A DNA stretch of 64,000 bases from Chryseolinea serpens (GCF_900129725.1 NZ_FQWQ01000001.1:3038001-3102000), one strand, 5' to 3'; counted from the stretch's first letter, positions 44,851-54,252 are shown. Program-made: numbers and translations. The notes: generated by a model from the sequence alone, not told the origin.

Positions 44851-46296
44851 ATGAGTTTGTTTATCAAAAAGCCTTTAGCACAGCTCATGCAGACGGGCGA
44901 CTCCGAAAAGGGCCTGAAGCGCACCCTGGGCGCGGGCAACCTGATCGCCCTGGGCATTGGCGCCATTATCGGTGCCGGTTTATTTGTGCGAACGGCCGCG
45001 GCGGCAGGCGAAGCTGCCGGTCCTGCAGTAGTGATTTCCTTTATTGTGGCAGCCGTGGGTTGTGCCTTTGCCGGCCTGTGCTATGCCGAATTTGCTTCCA
45101 TGATCCCCGTGGCCGGAAGCGCCTACACCTATGCGTATGTGACCATGGGCGAATTCATCGCCTGGATCATCGGCTGGGCCCTGGTGCTGGAATATGCGCT
45201 GGCAGCCGCCACCGTGTCCATTGCATGGAGCGAATACCTCAACAATCTTCTAGGGGGGACCATACCGTATCAATGGTGCCATTCGCCGATGGAGCAATCG
45301 GTCGACGGTGTTTCCGGTATCATCAATTTGCCGGCATTGCTGATCCTCCTCATCCTCACCCTGATCCTCATCAAAGGCACAAAAGAATCGGCGATGGTCA
45401 ATGCCATCATTGTGTTTGTGAAAGTGTCTATTGTCTTGATCTTTATTGCCCTGGGCTGGCAGTTCATCAACCCCGATAACTACACGCCGTTCCTCATTCC
45501 CGAGAACGCACCGGGCCACGAAGCTTTCAACCGTCATGGTTGGGGCGGTGTGCTGGGAGGTTCGGCTATTGTGTTTTTTGCTTTCATTGGTTTCGACGCT
45601 GTTTCTACGGCTGCACAGGAAGCGAAAAATCCGAAGCGCGATATGCCTATCGGTATTTTGGGTTCACTCATCGTTTGTACGCTGTTGTATATTCTCTTCT
45701 CGCGCGTGCTGACGGGCATTGCCAACTGGGAAGAGTTCAAGACCGTGGGCAAGGAAGCGTCGGTGGCCTATGCCATTCAACACTACATGCCCGGCTATGG
45801 CTGGCTGGCAACGTTGATCTCCGTGGCGATCCTTGCCGGATTTTCTTCTGTGATCCTGGTGATGTTGATGGGGCAATCCCGTGTATTCTATTCGATGGCC
45901 AACGACGGGCTAATCCCCAAAGTGTTTGCCGAAGTGCATCCTAAATTCAGAACACCATACAAATCCAACATGATCTTGTTTGTATTTGTAGGTCTGTTCG
46001 CCGCATTCGTCCCCGGCAAAGTGGCTGGTGACTTAACGAGTATTGGAACTTTGTTCGCGTTCGTGATGGTATGCGCTGGTGTCTGGGTAATGCGTAGAAA
46101 AAATCCGGAGGCTGTGCGCCCGTTCACAACGCCCCTGGTACCGCTCGTTCCGATTCTGGGCATTCTTATTTGCTCGGCAATGATCTTCTCCCTCCCGCAG
46201 GAAACCTTATTAGCTGCAGGCGGTTGGATGATCCTCGGGTTGGTCATTTACTTCTCCTACAGTAGAGGGAACAGCAATTTGAGAAAGCTTCAATAA
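44851..46296 (+). CDS. APC-family amino acid permease
   Basis: A 481-residue secondary transporter with about 12 helices. The first helix contains GLKRTLGAGNLIALGIGAII, with the unwound glycine-rich substrate segment, and the sixth contains FFAFIGFDAVSTAAQEAKNP. These fit the cationic amino acid transporter branch. The specific substrate is not determinable. A strong terminator follows. Confidence 0.9.
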   Translation: MSLFIKKPLAQLMQTGDSEKGLKRTLGAGNLIALGIGAIIGAGLFVRTAAAAGEAAGPAVVISFIVAAVGCAFAGLCYAEFASMIPVAGSAYTYAYVTMGEFIAWIIGWALVLEYALAAATVSIAWSEYLNNLLGGTIPYQWCHSPMEQSVDGVSGIINLPALLILLILTLILIKGTKESAMVNAIIVFVKVSIVLIFIALGWQFINPDNYTPFLIPENAPGHEAFNRHGWGGVLGGSAIVFFAFIGFDAVSTAAQEAKNPKRDMPIGILGSLIVCTLLYILFSRVLTGIANWEEFKTVGKEASVAYAIQHYMPGYGWLATLISVAILAGFSSVILVMLMGQSRVFYSMANDGLIPKVFAEVHPKFRTPYKSNMILFVFVGLFAAFVPGKVAGDLTSIGTLFAFVMVCAGVWVMRRKNPEAVRPFTTPLVPLVPILGILICSAMIFSLPQETLLAAGGWMILGLVIYFSYSRGNSNLRKLQ

Positions 46297-46313
46297 GCAT
46301 TTGCTTCAATAGA

Positions 46314-46350
46314 AAAAGCCCACCGTCTTCAACAGGCGGTGGGCTTTTTT
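46314..46350. terminator. Rho-independent terminator after the permease (possibly bidirectional)
   Basis: The stem AAAAGCCCACCG/CGGTGGGCTTTT encloses about 10 bases and ends in a T-run. A-rich sequence on the left side means it could also stop minus-strand transcripts, though the minus-strand response regulator gene ends 40 bases away. Confidence 0.85.
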
Positions 46351-46389
46351 ATTTTGATGTGGTAGGTATTGAAAACAAATCTTCCAGGA

Positions 46390-47076
46390 CTAGGCTTCCA
46401 GCTTGAATCCCACACCGTGATAGTTCACGATTTGTACACTGGGATCGTCTTTCAAATATTTCCGGAGTTTTGAAATGAACACGTCGAGGCTGCGGCCCAT
46501 AAAATAGTCGTCGTCGCCCCACACTTGCTTCAGGATCTCTTCGCGCTTGAGCACGCGCTCGCGGTTGAGGTAGAGGAGCCGGAGCACGTCGGCTTCTTTT
46601 TGGGTGAGTGTCTTTTCGGTTTTGTGATTTTTGAGCGTGAGGTTCGAAAAATCGAATTCAAAGTTGCCCAGGAAAAATCGTTTCTCGTCGCTGCCCGGCT
46701 GCACAGCACCACGGCGCATGAACACTTCGATGCGGCAAAGCAACTCCTCGAGGCTGAACGGCTTGGTGATGTAGTCGTCGGCGCCGGCCTGGAAGCCTTC
46801 CAACTTATCGTCCATCATCGACTTGGCGGTGAGGAAGAGGATGGGGATGCTTTTATTTTTTTCGCGCACGCTGCGGGCCAGCGAGAACCCATCCTTGCGC
46901 GGAAGCATGACATCAAAAATGCAAAGGTTGTAAGGATGTTCGAAGAAGCTGCGTTCACCCTCTTCGCCGTCTTTGCACAAGGTGACGTCGTAGCCCTTGA
47001 TGCTCAGGTTGTCTTTGATGACAAAACCGAGGTTGGGGTCGTCTTCCACGAGTAATATTTTTTTGCTATCGCTCAT
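46390..47076 (-). CDS. OmpR/PhoB-type response regulator
   Basis: A 228-residue regulator: a receiver domain with the acidic pair in LLVEDDPNLG, the phospho-accepting Asp in CIFDVMLPRKDG and a Lys in KPFSLEELL, followed by a winged-helix DNA-binding domain (TQKEADVLRLLYLNRERVL, RSLDVFISKLRKYLKDD). ATG at 47076 is chosen; an ATG nine codons upstream would overlap the kinase stop. It is the partner of the upstream histidine kinase. The most likely operator is the TTAACA repeat set at 48401-48439. Confidence 0.93.
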   Translation of the reverse strand: MSDSKKILLVEDDPNLGFVIKDNLSIKGYDVTLCKDGEEGERSFFEHPYNLCIFDVMLPRKDGFSLARSVREKNKSIPILFLTAKSMMDDKLEGFQAGADDYITKPFSLEELLCRIEVFMRRGAVQPGSDEKRFFLGNFEFDFSNLTLKNHKTEKTLTQKEADVLRLLYLNRERVLKREEILKQVWGDDDYFMGRSLDVFISKLRKYLKDDPSVQIVNYHGVGFKLEA

Positions 47077-47095
47077 CCGGTTGTGTTTTTTCTGC

Positions 47096-48361
47096 TCAGG
47101 CAAACGGCAGGTAGATCTTGAATATGCTTCCGCTACCCAACTCGCTCTGCAGCGACACGCCGCCTTTGTGGGCTTCCACCACGGTCTTCACATAGCTCAA
47201 CCCCAGTCCAAAGCCTTTCACGTCGTGTACGTTGCCGGTGGGCACGCGATAGAATTTCTGGAAGACGCGCTTTTGATTTTCGGGGCCGATGCCAATACCG
47301 TTGTCGTGCACTTCCACCAGCAGGCCGCGGGCATCGTTGGTGGTGCGGATCAGTATTTTTGGGATGGTCTTGCAATACTTGATGGCGTTGTCGACCAAAT
47401 TATTGAACACGTTGGTGAGGTGAAGTTTGTCGCCTTCCATTTCGTGTTGGCGGGCGTTGAACTCAAAGGCCACGCAGCCCTCGCGCTCCTGCAACGGCAA
47501 CGCTGAGTGCCGGATGGAGTCTTCGATGAGGTTGTGCACGTCCACGCGCTCTTTGCGCAAACCGATGTCTTCTTTATCGAGGCGGGCCATTTGCAGCACG
47601 CGCTCCACTTGTTGTTTCAGGCGGAGGTTCTCCTTTTCGATGATGGTAGTGTAGTTCAACAGGCGCTCGGGCTGGTGCACGATCCCCGGATCTTTCAACA
47701 CTTCCGTGGACACGGCGATGGTGGCGATCGGCGTCTTAAATTCGTGCGTCATGTTGTTGATGAAGTCTTTCTGAATTTCGGAAAGCCTTTTCTGTTTCAG
47801 GATCACGAACAAGGTGTAGGAAAAGAACACGATCACCAGCAATAATACCACCGACGAGAATGACCAGATGCCCATTTGGTTTGTGATGTGTGCGGCGCGG
47901 TTCGGGAACTGGACGCCAAAGTGATAGCCTTCGTTGGCCCACTGCGGCAGTCTTTTACTGGTTATTTTTTCTTTTGCCGTCTGCATGGGAACATAGTCGC
48001 CATAGACCATGCGTTCGCTGTGGCAATCGTAGACACCATATTCAAAGTCGGCCACGATGCCGCGTTTTTCAAATTCATTGCGCAGCAAAAATTCCAAAAT
48101 GCCCGCATCGATCTCGCTGTTCACCATCACCACAAAATAGTTGGTCGACAGTTGCTTCACGGGGTTGTTGGCCGGCGATGGGGTCTTGTTCATCTCATAG
48201 ATCCGCTGCGCCACATTGTAGAGGGCGGTGTTCACGGTGCGCTCAAATTCGGCCTCCTTCAAATCGAAGGCGCGGCGCACCCAATAGATCTGCGTGATGG
48301 TGATGCCCACGATGCAGAGCGCTGCCAGGATGACGACCAGACGGATGGTTGAACTTTTCAC
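47096..48361 (-). CDS. Two-component sensor histidine kinase
   Basis: A 421-residue kinase with an N-terminal membrane helix (about 8-28), a periplasmic domain (about 30-170), a second helix (about 172-195), HisKA with the His in NNMTHEFKTPIATIAVS, and an ATPase domain with FNNLVDNAIKYC, VHDNGIGIG and GFGLGLSYVKTVVEA. The start is GTG at 48361; the overlapping ATG is followed immediately by a stop. It is encoded ahead of its response regulator with a 19-base gap. Confidence 0.92.
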   Translation of the reverse strand: MKSSTIRLVVILAALCIVGITITQIYWVRRAFDLKEAEFERTVNTALYNVAQRIYEMNKTPSPANNPVKQLSTNYFVVMVNSEIDAGILEFLLRNEFEKRGIVADFEYGVYDCHSERMVYGDYVPMQTAKEKITSKRLPQWANEGYHFGVQFPNRAAHITNQMGIWSFSSVVLLLVIVFFSYTLFVILKQKRLSEIQKDFINNMTHEFKTPIATIAVSTEVLKDPGIVHQPERLLNYTTIIEKENLRLKQQVERVLQMARLDKEDIGLRKERVDVHNLIEDSIRHSALPLQEREGCVAFEFNARQHEMEGDKLHLTNVFNNLVDNAIKYCKTIPKILIRTTNDARGLLVEVHDNGIGIGPENQKRVFQKFYRVPTGNVHDVKGFGLGLSYVKTVVEAHKGGVSLQSELGSGSIFKIYLPFA

Positions 48362-48400
48362 ATGCTAAAGTTACGATAATGCCCGAAGGGGCTAAAAAAC

Positions 48401-48439
48401 ATTAACAGATCATTAACAAAATTTAGAAAGCCGTTAACA
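48401..48439 (-). promoter_or_regulatory. Phased TTAACA direct repeats upstream of the two-component operon
   Basis: ATTAACA at 48401 and 48412 and GTTAACA at 48433 are spaced 11 and 21 bases, so all face one side of the helix. OmpR/PhoB-family regulators commonly bind direct repeats at 11-base spacing. They lie in the 225-base divergent region, 40-78 bases upstream of the kinase start and 150 bases from the DUF1573 gene. Confidence 0.5.
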
Positions 48440-48586
48440 AAGGGTGTTTACGGCATTCCTGAGCTTTGTGTTGTTGATGGGGGAGGAAGTGACCCCGACA
48501 CCGCCTGTAATGCGCAGCCGGCGGGGTTTTGGCACCATCGTCCACCACCATTTTGTGATTCATTTTAAACCAAAAACTTTTTACCT

Positions 48587-49006
48587 ATGAAAAAATGTAT
48601 GATAGGCTTCTTCTTTAGCCTCTGTGCCACGGCCCTGTTGGCCCAATCCACACCCACTGCCACGGCCGCCGCGTCCACCTCGGTGGTCGCCGCCAAAGTA
48701 GCTGCGTTCAACTGGAATGTCACCTCTTTTGACTTTGGCAAGATCGCGCTCAACAAGCCGGTGACCCACGAGTTCAAATTCACCAACAGCGGCTCCGACG
48801 CCCTGGTCATTGCCTCGGTGCAGGCATCCTGCGGCTGCACGGTGGCCGAGTATAGCAAAGAACCCATCGCCCCCGGCGGCCAGGGATTTGTGAAGGCGAC
48901 CTACAATGCCGCCCGGGCCGGGGTGTTCAACAAAACGATCACCGTGAATGCCAACACCGGCGGCGGCGCCGTGGTGTTGAACATTAGCGGCGAAGTGATG
49001 CCCTAA
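48587..49006 (+). CDS. DUF1573 secreted protein
   Basis: A 139-residue exported protein: signal peptide (MIGFFFSLCATALLAQ region), an Ala/Thr-rich linker, then an Ig-like DUF1573 domain with FDFGKIALNKPVTHEFKF, the conserved cysteine pair in QASCGCTVAEY and PGGQGFVKATYNA. The family is abundant in Bacteroidota and its role is not established. It is divergent from the two-component operon and followed by a terminator. Confidence 0.9.
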   Translation: MKKCMIGFFFSLCATALLAQSTPTATAAASTSVVAAKVAAFNWNVTSFDFGKIALNKPVTHEFKFTNSGSDALVIASVQASCGCTVAEYSKEPIAPGGQGFVKATYNAARAGVFNKTITVNANTGGGAVVLNISGEVMP

Positions 49007-49035
49007 TCCAGCCATCCCCGAGACCGATCACGAAG

Positions 49036-49069
49036 GCAGGAGCCGTATCCAACGGCTTCTGCTTTTTTT
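49036..49069 (+). terminator. Rho-independent terminator after the DUF1573 gene
   Basis: An 11-base stem (GCAGGAGCCGT with ACGGCTTCTGC, one G-T pair), a five-base loop and seven Ts lie 30 bases after the stop. Confidence 0.85.
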
Positions 49070-49218
49070 GTTTAACGATCCTGGAAACATCACACACGGG
49101 CGTGCCCTGCCTGCGGGATGTGTCCAATGAATACTTTGGGCTTTCTTATCCCGTAAACGTTTTCGAAAATAAAATCTGCAATTCACCGGAGCCCATCGCC
49201 GCCCTAGGGAGGATTTGA

Positions 49219-49226
49219 TAACTTTG
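49219..49226 (+). promoter_or_regulatory. Putative -7 element TAACTTTG upstream of ppc
   Basis: TAACTTTG matches TAnnTTTG and lies 21 bases before the ppc ATG. A TTTG -33 box is not obvious. Confidence 0.45.
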
Positions 49227-49246
49227 TTAGCGTTCAAATCAAACCC

Positions 49247-51814
49247 ATGGCAAGTCAATTCAACGAGGCTGTTTCCACACGTTATCACATGTATAACAGC
49301 CTTTTTCTCAACCTTCCCTACACGGGCATTTATCGTACCGGGACCTTACTTCCCCTATTGCAGCAATCGTGCGAAAGCGACTATGAGAAAGGGAAGGATC
49401 CGAAGACCATCATCAAGAAATTTTTTGCCAACTATACACCCCAGGCTACCCGCGAAGAGCAGTTCAACCTGTTGTTCAATTTCATTCAATACATCGAGCG
49501 CCAGGTGGTGCTGTTCGACTCCGTGGAAGATTCCGCTTTCGCGGAAATCAACGACCTGAAGGGCAAGGGAAGCGTTTCGGAGCTGCTACTCCGCGCCAAC
49601 GCCGAAAACCTCCTCGATGACCTGAAGAAACGTCTGGAAGACTTCAGCGTGCGCATCGTACTCACAGCCCACCCTACCCAGTTCTACCCCGGCAACGTGC
49701 TGGCCATCCTCAACGACCTGGAAGAGGCCATTCACGAAAACCGCCTGGAGCACATCAACCTGCTGCTGCGCCAACTGGGAAAGACGGCCTTCATCAACAA
49801 AGAAAAGCCCACGCCCTTCGACGAGGCGGTGAGCCTGTCGTGGTTCCTCGAAAATGTCTTCTACAACGTCATCCCCGAGATCATCACCCAACTGATGACG
49901 GGGCTGAACATGAAGCTGGAAGAATGGACCAACTACGACCTGATCAAGATCGGCTTCTGGCCCGGCGGCGACCGCGACGGCAACCCGTTCGTGACGCACG
50001 AGATCACCGTGAGGGTGGCCCAAAACCTGCAGCAAACCCTGATGAAGTGCTACTACCGCGACATCCGTTTCCTGAAGCGCCGCCTCACCTTCAAAGGCCT
50101 TGACCACATCATTGCACGCATCGAACGCAAAATATATCCCATGGCTTTTGGCGGTGGTTTCGGAGGTGAGATCTACGGCCACCCCGACGAATTGCTCAAC
50201 GACCTGTTCGAAGCCCGCGAGGTGTTGATCCGCGACCACAAAGGGCTCTTCCTGAGCTTGCTCGACGACTTCATCCTGAAGGTGCGGATCTTCGGCTTCT
50301 ATTTCGCCAGCATGGACATCCGCCAGGATAGCCGCAAACACGCCTATGCCTGGGAGGCGATCTTCGAAAAACTGAAATCAAAAAATAAAGCGCTCAAGAA
50401 CTTCGACAAACTGTCGGAAGAAGAAAAGATCGAGACCTTGCTCGGCCTCTCCTTCAAGCCCACGTCCATGAAGTTCGACGATACGTTTGTGAGCGAGCTC
50501 ATCGAAAGCATCGACATCATCGGCCAGATCCAGGAAGACAATGGCGTGGAGGGCTGTCACCGCTATGTGATCAGCAATTGCCAATCGGCGCTGGATGTGA
50601 TCCGCGTCTATCAACTGGCCAAGCTCATCCTGGGCAAGGACGACGAACTGTCGCTCGACATCGTGCCCCTGTTCGAGACCATTGAAGACCTGGCCCATGC
50701 CCCTGGCATCATGGCCAAACTCTATGACGTAGAAGCCTACCGCGAACACCTCAAGCGCCGCGGTGGCAAGCAAACCATTATGCTGGGCTTCTCCGACGGC
50801 ACCAAAGACGGCGGCTACCTGCGCGCCAACTGGTCCATCTTCCAGGCCAAAGAAAACCTGACGCGCATTACGCGCGAGAACGGCTTCACCGCCGTGTTCT
50901 TCGACGGCCGCGGTGGCCCGCCCGCACGCGGGGGTGGCAACACCCACGACTTCTATGCATCGCTGGGCGACACCATTGAAGACAAGGAAGTGCAGATCAC
51001 CATCCAGGGGCAAACCATCAGCTCGAATTTTGGCAAGCCGGTGTCGTGCGGCTACAACATCGAGCAGCTTTTGTCGGCCGGCATCGAGAACTCCGTGTTC
51101 AAAAAGAAACACCAGTTCAAGGAAGACGAGACCAGTCTCATGAATGCCCTGGCGGAAGAAGGCCACAAGGCCTATCTCGACCTGAAGAAGCATCCCAAGT
51201 TTGTTCCCTACCTGGAAAAGATCACGCCGCTTTCGTTCTTTGGCGACATCAACATCGGATCGCGTCCCGTGAAACGCAATTCCGGAAGTTTGAAGTTTGA
51301 AGATCTGCGCGCCATTCCTTTCGTGGGCTCATGGGCGCAGATGAAGCAAAACATTCCCGGCTTTTATGGTGTGGGCACGGCGCTGAAAGAATTGAAAAAA
51401 CAAGGCAAGTTTCGCGAGATAAAAAATCTTTTCAACGAATCGCTTTTCTTCCGCACGCTGTTGAGCAACAGTATGATGTCGCTCACCAAAACGTATTATC
51501 CCGCCACGGCCTACCTGGCCAAGGACAAAGAGTTCAGCGAGTTCTGGAAAAAGATGCATGCCGAATACAAGCTCTCCGCCCAGATGATCCTGGAAGTGTC
51601 CGGACTCACGGAGTTGATGGACAACACGCCGACGAACCGCGATTCGGTGAAGTTGCGCGAGCGCATTGTGTTACCGCTGATCACTATCCAGCAATTCGCC
51701 CTGCAGCAGCTGCGCAACATGGAGGCTGCCGATAAGCCTTTTGAAAAACAATACCGGTCACTGGTGGTGCGGTGTATGTTTGGAATTATTAACGCTGCGC
51801 GGAATTCGGCGTAA
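49247..51814 (+). CDS. ppc: Phosphoenolpyruvate carboxylase
   Basis: An 855-residue enzyme that forms oxaloacetate from PEP and bicarbonate to refill the TCA cycle. The catalytic His lies in VLTAHPTQFYPG, the second conserved block is MLGFSDGTKDGGYLRANW and the third FFDGRGGPPARGGGNTHDF. FWPGGDRDGNPFVT is also typical. The C-terminus ends IINAARNSA rather than the usual NTG, but the frame is full length. A long hairpin follows. Confidence 0.95.
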   Translation: MASQFNEAVSTRYHMYNSLFLNLPYTGIYRTGTLLPLLQQSCESDYEKGKDPKTIIKKFFANYTPQATREEQFNLLFNFIQYIERQVVLFDSVEDSAFAEINDLKGKGSVSELLLRANAENLLDDLKKRLEDFSVRIVLTAHPTQFYPGNVLAILNDLEEAIHENRLEHINLLLRQLGKTAFINKEKPTPFDEAVSLSWFLENVFYNVIPEIITQLMTGLNMKLEEWTNYDLIKIGFWPGGDRDGNPFVTHEITVRVAQNLQQTLMKCYYRDIRFLKRRLTFKGLDHIIARIERKIYPMAFGGGFGGEIYGHPDELLNDLFEAREVLIRDHKGLFLSLLDDFILKVRIFGFYFASMDIRQDSRKHAYAWEAIFEKLKSKNKALKNFDKLSEEEKIETLLGLSFKPTSMKFDDTFVSELIESIDIIGQIQEDNGVEGCHRYVISNCQSALDVIRVYQLAKLILGKDDELSLDIVPLFETIEDLAHAPGIMAKLYDVEAYREHLKRRGGKQTIMLGFSDGTKDGGYLRANWSIFQAKENLTRITRENGFTAVFFDGRGGPPARGGGNTHDFYASLGDTIEDKEVQITIQGQTISSNFGKPVSCGYNIEQLLSAGIENSVFKKKHQFKEDETSLMNALAEEGHKAYLDLKKHPKFVPYLEKITPLSFFGDINIGSRPVKRNSGSLKFEDLRAIPFVGSWAQMKQNIPGFYGVGTALKELKKQGKFREIKNLFNESLFFRTLLSNSMMSLTKTYYPATAYLAKDKEFSEFWKKMHAEYKLSAQMILEVSGLTELMDNTPTNRDSVKLRERIVLPLITIQQFALQQLRNMEAADKPFEKQYRSLVVRCMFGIINAARNSA

Positions 51815-51835
51815 GCTTCCCAATATTTTGAAAAT

Positions 51836-51874
51836 GCATGAAACGGTACTGTCGTTGACGGTACCGGTTCATGC
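51836..51874. terminator. Hairpin between convergent ppc and Rieske-like genes
   Basis: Fourteen-base arms (GCATGAAACGGTAC with GTACCGGTTCATGC, one mismatch) enclose an 11-base loop. Only a weak T-run follows on either strand. Placed between convergent genes, it is probably a shared transcription end. Confidence 0.6.
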
Positions 51875-51900
51875 TTATCCTTCCAAAAAAATCTTTGATC

Positions 51901-52365
51901 TTATTGATCTACGATCTCATCCGTAATGGTGAGCGTATTGGCGAGCAGCGTTGTGCGGTATTTTCTTAGCGGTCGCGATGCGGCGCCGCCTTGAGGGTTG
52001 CCGGTGGAAAAATTGAACTGCGAATTGCAGCACGGGTCGATCATGAACAGTGTAGACACATCCACGTTTACGGTGGCACAGGCATCGTTCGGGTGAAAAG
52101 AACAGTTGCGCTCGTAGGCATAAAAAACATTAGATCCCTGGTTATACAGGATGATCCCCCGGATGCCCCCGCCAATGTAGCGATAGCCTCCCGTGGACCG
52201 CAAGCCCGTGTTCTCTGGCAGGTTGAGGTTCATCACAATGTCAGCAAAGGGCTGGTATGGGATGGGGTCGTCGCTTTGGTCGGGCGAGCAGTTTAAGAAT
52301 AAAAAAAGGAAGACGACAGCCCAACGGGTGGGCCATGCACTATTGATCTGTTTGAGGATATTCAT
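51901..52365 (-). CDS. Rieske-fold-like lipoprotein with degenerate cluster sites
   Basis: A 154-residue exported protein with a lipobox at Cys26 (FLFLNCSPD). Residues 80-135 follow the Rieske [2Fe-2S] pattern in layout, but the first box reads CSFHPNDAC (C-x-x-H instead of C-x-H) and the second reads DPCCNSQF where CPxHGSxF is expected. The trailing GGAASRPLRKY matches the usual GPAxxPLxxY. Cluster binding is therefore doubtful. The start overlaps the end of the dehydrogenase gene by 26 bases, which suggests co-transcription. Function unknown. Confidence 0.7.
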   Translation of the reverse strand: MNILKQINSAWPTRWAVVFLFLFLNCSPDQSDDPIPYQPFADIVMNLNLPENTGLRSTGGYRYIGGGIRGIILYNQGSNVFYAYERNCSFHPNDACATVNVDVSTLFMIDPCCNSQFNFSTGNPQGGAASRPLRKYRTTLLANTLTITDEIVDQ

Positions 52366-53209
52366 AGAAACCTTTTCCACTTTTACGTCCGTGTTGTCCT
52401 GCATCCACTTTCTGTTGTTGGAGACGGCTGGGCCTGAATTTGGGTTCGTGATGAAACGCGTTATACATGCTGGTGGTCACCGCGAAGTTCGTGTCCACCC
52501 CAATGAGGTCCATCAATTGAAACGGTCCCATCTTGAATCCCGTCTCTTTCAGCAACCGGTCGACCGTCTGAAAATCCGAAACGCCATCCTCCACGATCTT
52601 CAGGGATTCGGCGTAGAATAACCGGGCGATCCGGTTCACAATAAAGCCCGGCGAATCGGTGGCCATCACCGAGATCTTCGACAGGCTCTCTACAAACGCT
52701 TCGAGTACCTTGATCGTATGGTCGTTGGTGGCGGCACCACGAATAATTTCTACCAGTTTCATCACCGGCGCGGGATTGAAAAAATGAAGTCCCGCGAAAC
52801 GGTTCTTGTGCTTCATCACCGACGCGATCTGTGTGATGGGAAAAGACGACGTGTTGCTCACCAGGATGCAGTCGATGGCGTTGAGTTTTTCCAGTTCGGC
52901 CACGATCTTTTGTTTCACATCCAGCTTCTCCACCACCACCTCGATGGCAATGTCGACCTGCAGCTGACGGAAATCGCCAACGGCTACGATACGCGCCAGC
53001 GCTTCATCTTTCAGGTTGGCCGACAGCTTGCCTTTCTCCACCGCCATTTCCAAGCGCTTGCGGACGTTGGCGATGGCGGTCTTTGTTATTTCGGGTTGTG
53101 TGTCATAGAGCATGACCGGGTAACCCGCCAATGCACACACCTGGGCAATGCCCTGGCCCATGGTGCCGGCGCCGATTATGGCCACGTTTTTTATGGACTC
53201 AACCATCAT
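52340..53209 (-). CDS. 3-hydroxyacyl-CoA (3-hydroxybutyryl-CoA) dehydrogenase
   Basis: A 289-residue NAD-dependent dehydrogenase. The dinucleotide fold is VAIIGAGTMGQGIAQVCALAG, the catalytic His lies in FAGLHFFNPAPVMKLVEII and SNTSSFPIT is conserved. The C-terminal helical domain contains DSPGFIVNRI and the LMDLIGVDTNF substrate segment. It acts in fatty-acid or butanoate metabolism. It starts eight bases after the pheS stop and overlaps the Rieske-like gene. Confidence 0.92.
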   Translation of the reverse strand: MMVESIKNVAIIGAGTMGQGIAQVCALAGYPVMLYDTQPEITKTAIANVRKRLEMAVEKGKLSANLKDEALARIVAVGDFRQLQVDIAIEVVVEKLDVKQKIVAELEKLNAIDCILVSNTSSFPITQIASVMKHKNRFAGLHFFNPAPVMKLVEIIRGAATNDHTIKVLEAFVESLSKISVMATDSPGFIVNRIARLFYAESLKIVEDGVSDFQTVDRLLKETGFKMGPFQLMDLIGVDTNFAVTTSMYNAFHHEPKFRPSRLQQQKVDAGQHGRKSGKGFYEYPQTDQ

Positions 53210-53217
53210 ATTTTTTT

Positions 53218-54252
53218 TTACACTACCGGTTGAAACTGTCGCAGGAAACGAACATCGTTTTCGGAGAACAACCGAAGGTCATTAATTTGATAACGAAGCA
53301 TGGTCACGCGCTCGATGCCCATACCGAAGGCAAAGCCCGTGTATTCTTCCGGGTCGATGTTACAATTGCGCAGCACGTTGGGGTGTACCATGCCGGAGCC
53401 GGCGATCTCTACCCAACCCGTGTGCTTGCATACGTTGCAACCCACGCCCTTGCAGATGAGACACGAGATGTCGATCTCGGCGCTCGGCTCGGTGAAGGGG
53501 AAGTACGACGGCCGGAAACGGATCTTCGAGTCCTTGCCATACATTTCCTTGGCAAAGTGATAGAGCGTTTGCTTAAGGTCGGCAAAGCCCACGTTCTTGT
53601 CCACATACAAGCCTTCTACCTGGTGGAAGAAGCAGTGCGCCCGGGCCGAGATCGCCTCGTTGCGATATACCCTTCCCGGCATGATGGCCCGGATGGGAGG
53701 CTTCTGGTTTTCCATCATGCGGATCTGCACGTTCGACGTGTGGGTGCGCAACAAAATATCCTGCTGGCTGCCGGCACTTTTCTTCTCGATAAAAAAGGTG
53801 TCCTGCATTTCGCGGGCGGGGTGGTTCTCGGGGAAGTTTAGTGCCGAGAAGTTGTGAAAGTCGTCCTCAATTTCCGGGCCGTCGGCCACATTGAAACCCA
53901 GGCGCTCGAAGATCTCGATGATGCGATAGCGGGTGAGCGACAGGGGATGGAGGTTGCCCAGTTGGTTTGGGATGGGCGGCAACGAGAGGTCGATCTCGGC
54001 ACTCGACACCGGGGCCGACTCCAATTGTTCGGTCAATTCTTGTAAGCGGGCCTCGGCCGTCTGTTTCAGTTGATTGAGCACTTTGCCCAGCGTTTTCTTT
54101 TGCTCGACGGGCACCTGCTTCAACTCTTCGAACAGCTCGCTCACAGCACCTTTCTTGCTCACATAGCGCAGCCGGAAAGCCTCCAGCGCGGCTTTGTCGC
54201 CGGCGGCGTAGGCATTCACTTCATTGAGCAGGGTTTGAATTCTTTCTTCCAT
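53218..54252 (-). CDS. pheS: Phenylalanyl-tRNA synthetase alpha subunit
   Basis: A 344-residue class II catalytic subunit: N-terminal coiled coil (about 1-85), then motif 2 region RTHTSNVQIRMME with GRVYRNEAISARAH, FHQVEGLYVDKNV, RPSYFPFTEPSAEIDISC, and motif 3 GFAFGMGIERVTML. A Cys cluster (CLICKGVGCNVC) is typical of bacterial PheS. ATG at 54252 is chosen over an extension with no family match. pheT is not adjacent, as in many Bacteroidota. Confidence 0.95.
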   Translation of the reverse strand: MEERIQTLLNEVNAYAAGDKAALEAFRLRYVSKKGAVSELFEELKQVPVEQKKTLGKVLNQLKQTAEARLQELTEQLESAPVSSAEIDLSLPPIPNQLGNLHPLSLTRYRIIEIFERLGFNVADGPEIEDDFHNFSALNFPENHPAREMQDTFFIEKKSAGSQQDILLRTHTSNVQIRMMENQKPPIRAIMPGRVYRNEAISARAHCFFHQVEGLYVDKNVGFADLKQTLYHFAKEMYGKDSKIRFRPSYFPFTEPSAEIDISCLICKGVGCNVCKHTGWVEIAGSGMVHPNVLRNCNIDPEEYTGFAFGMGIERVTMLRYQINDLRLFSENDVRFLRQFQPVV

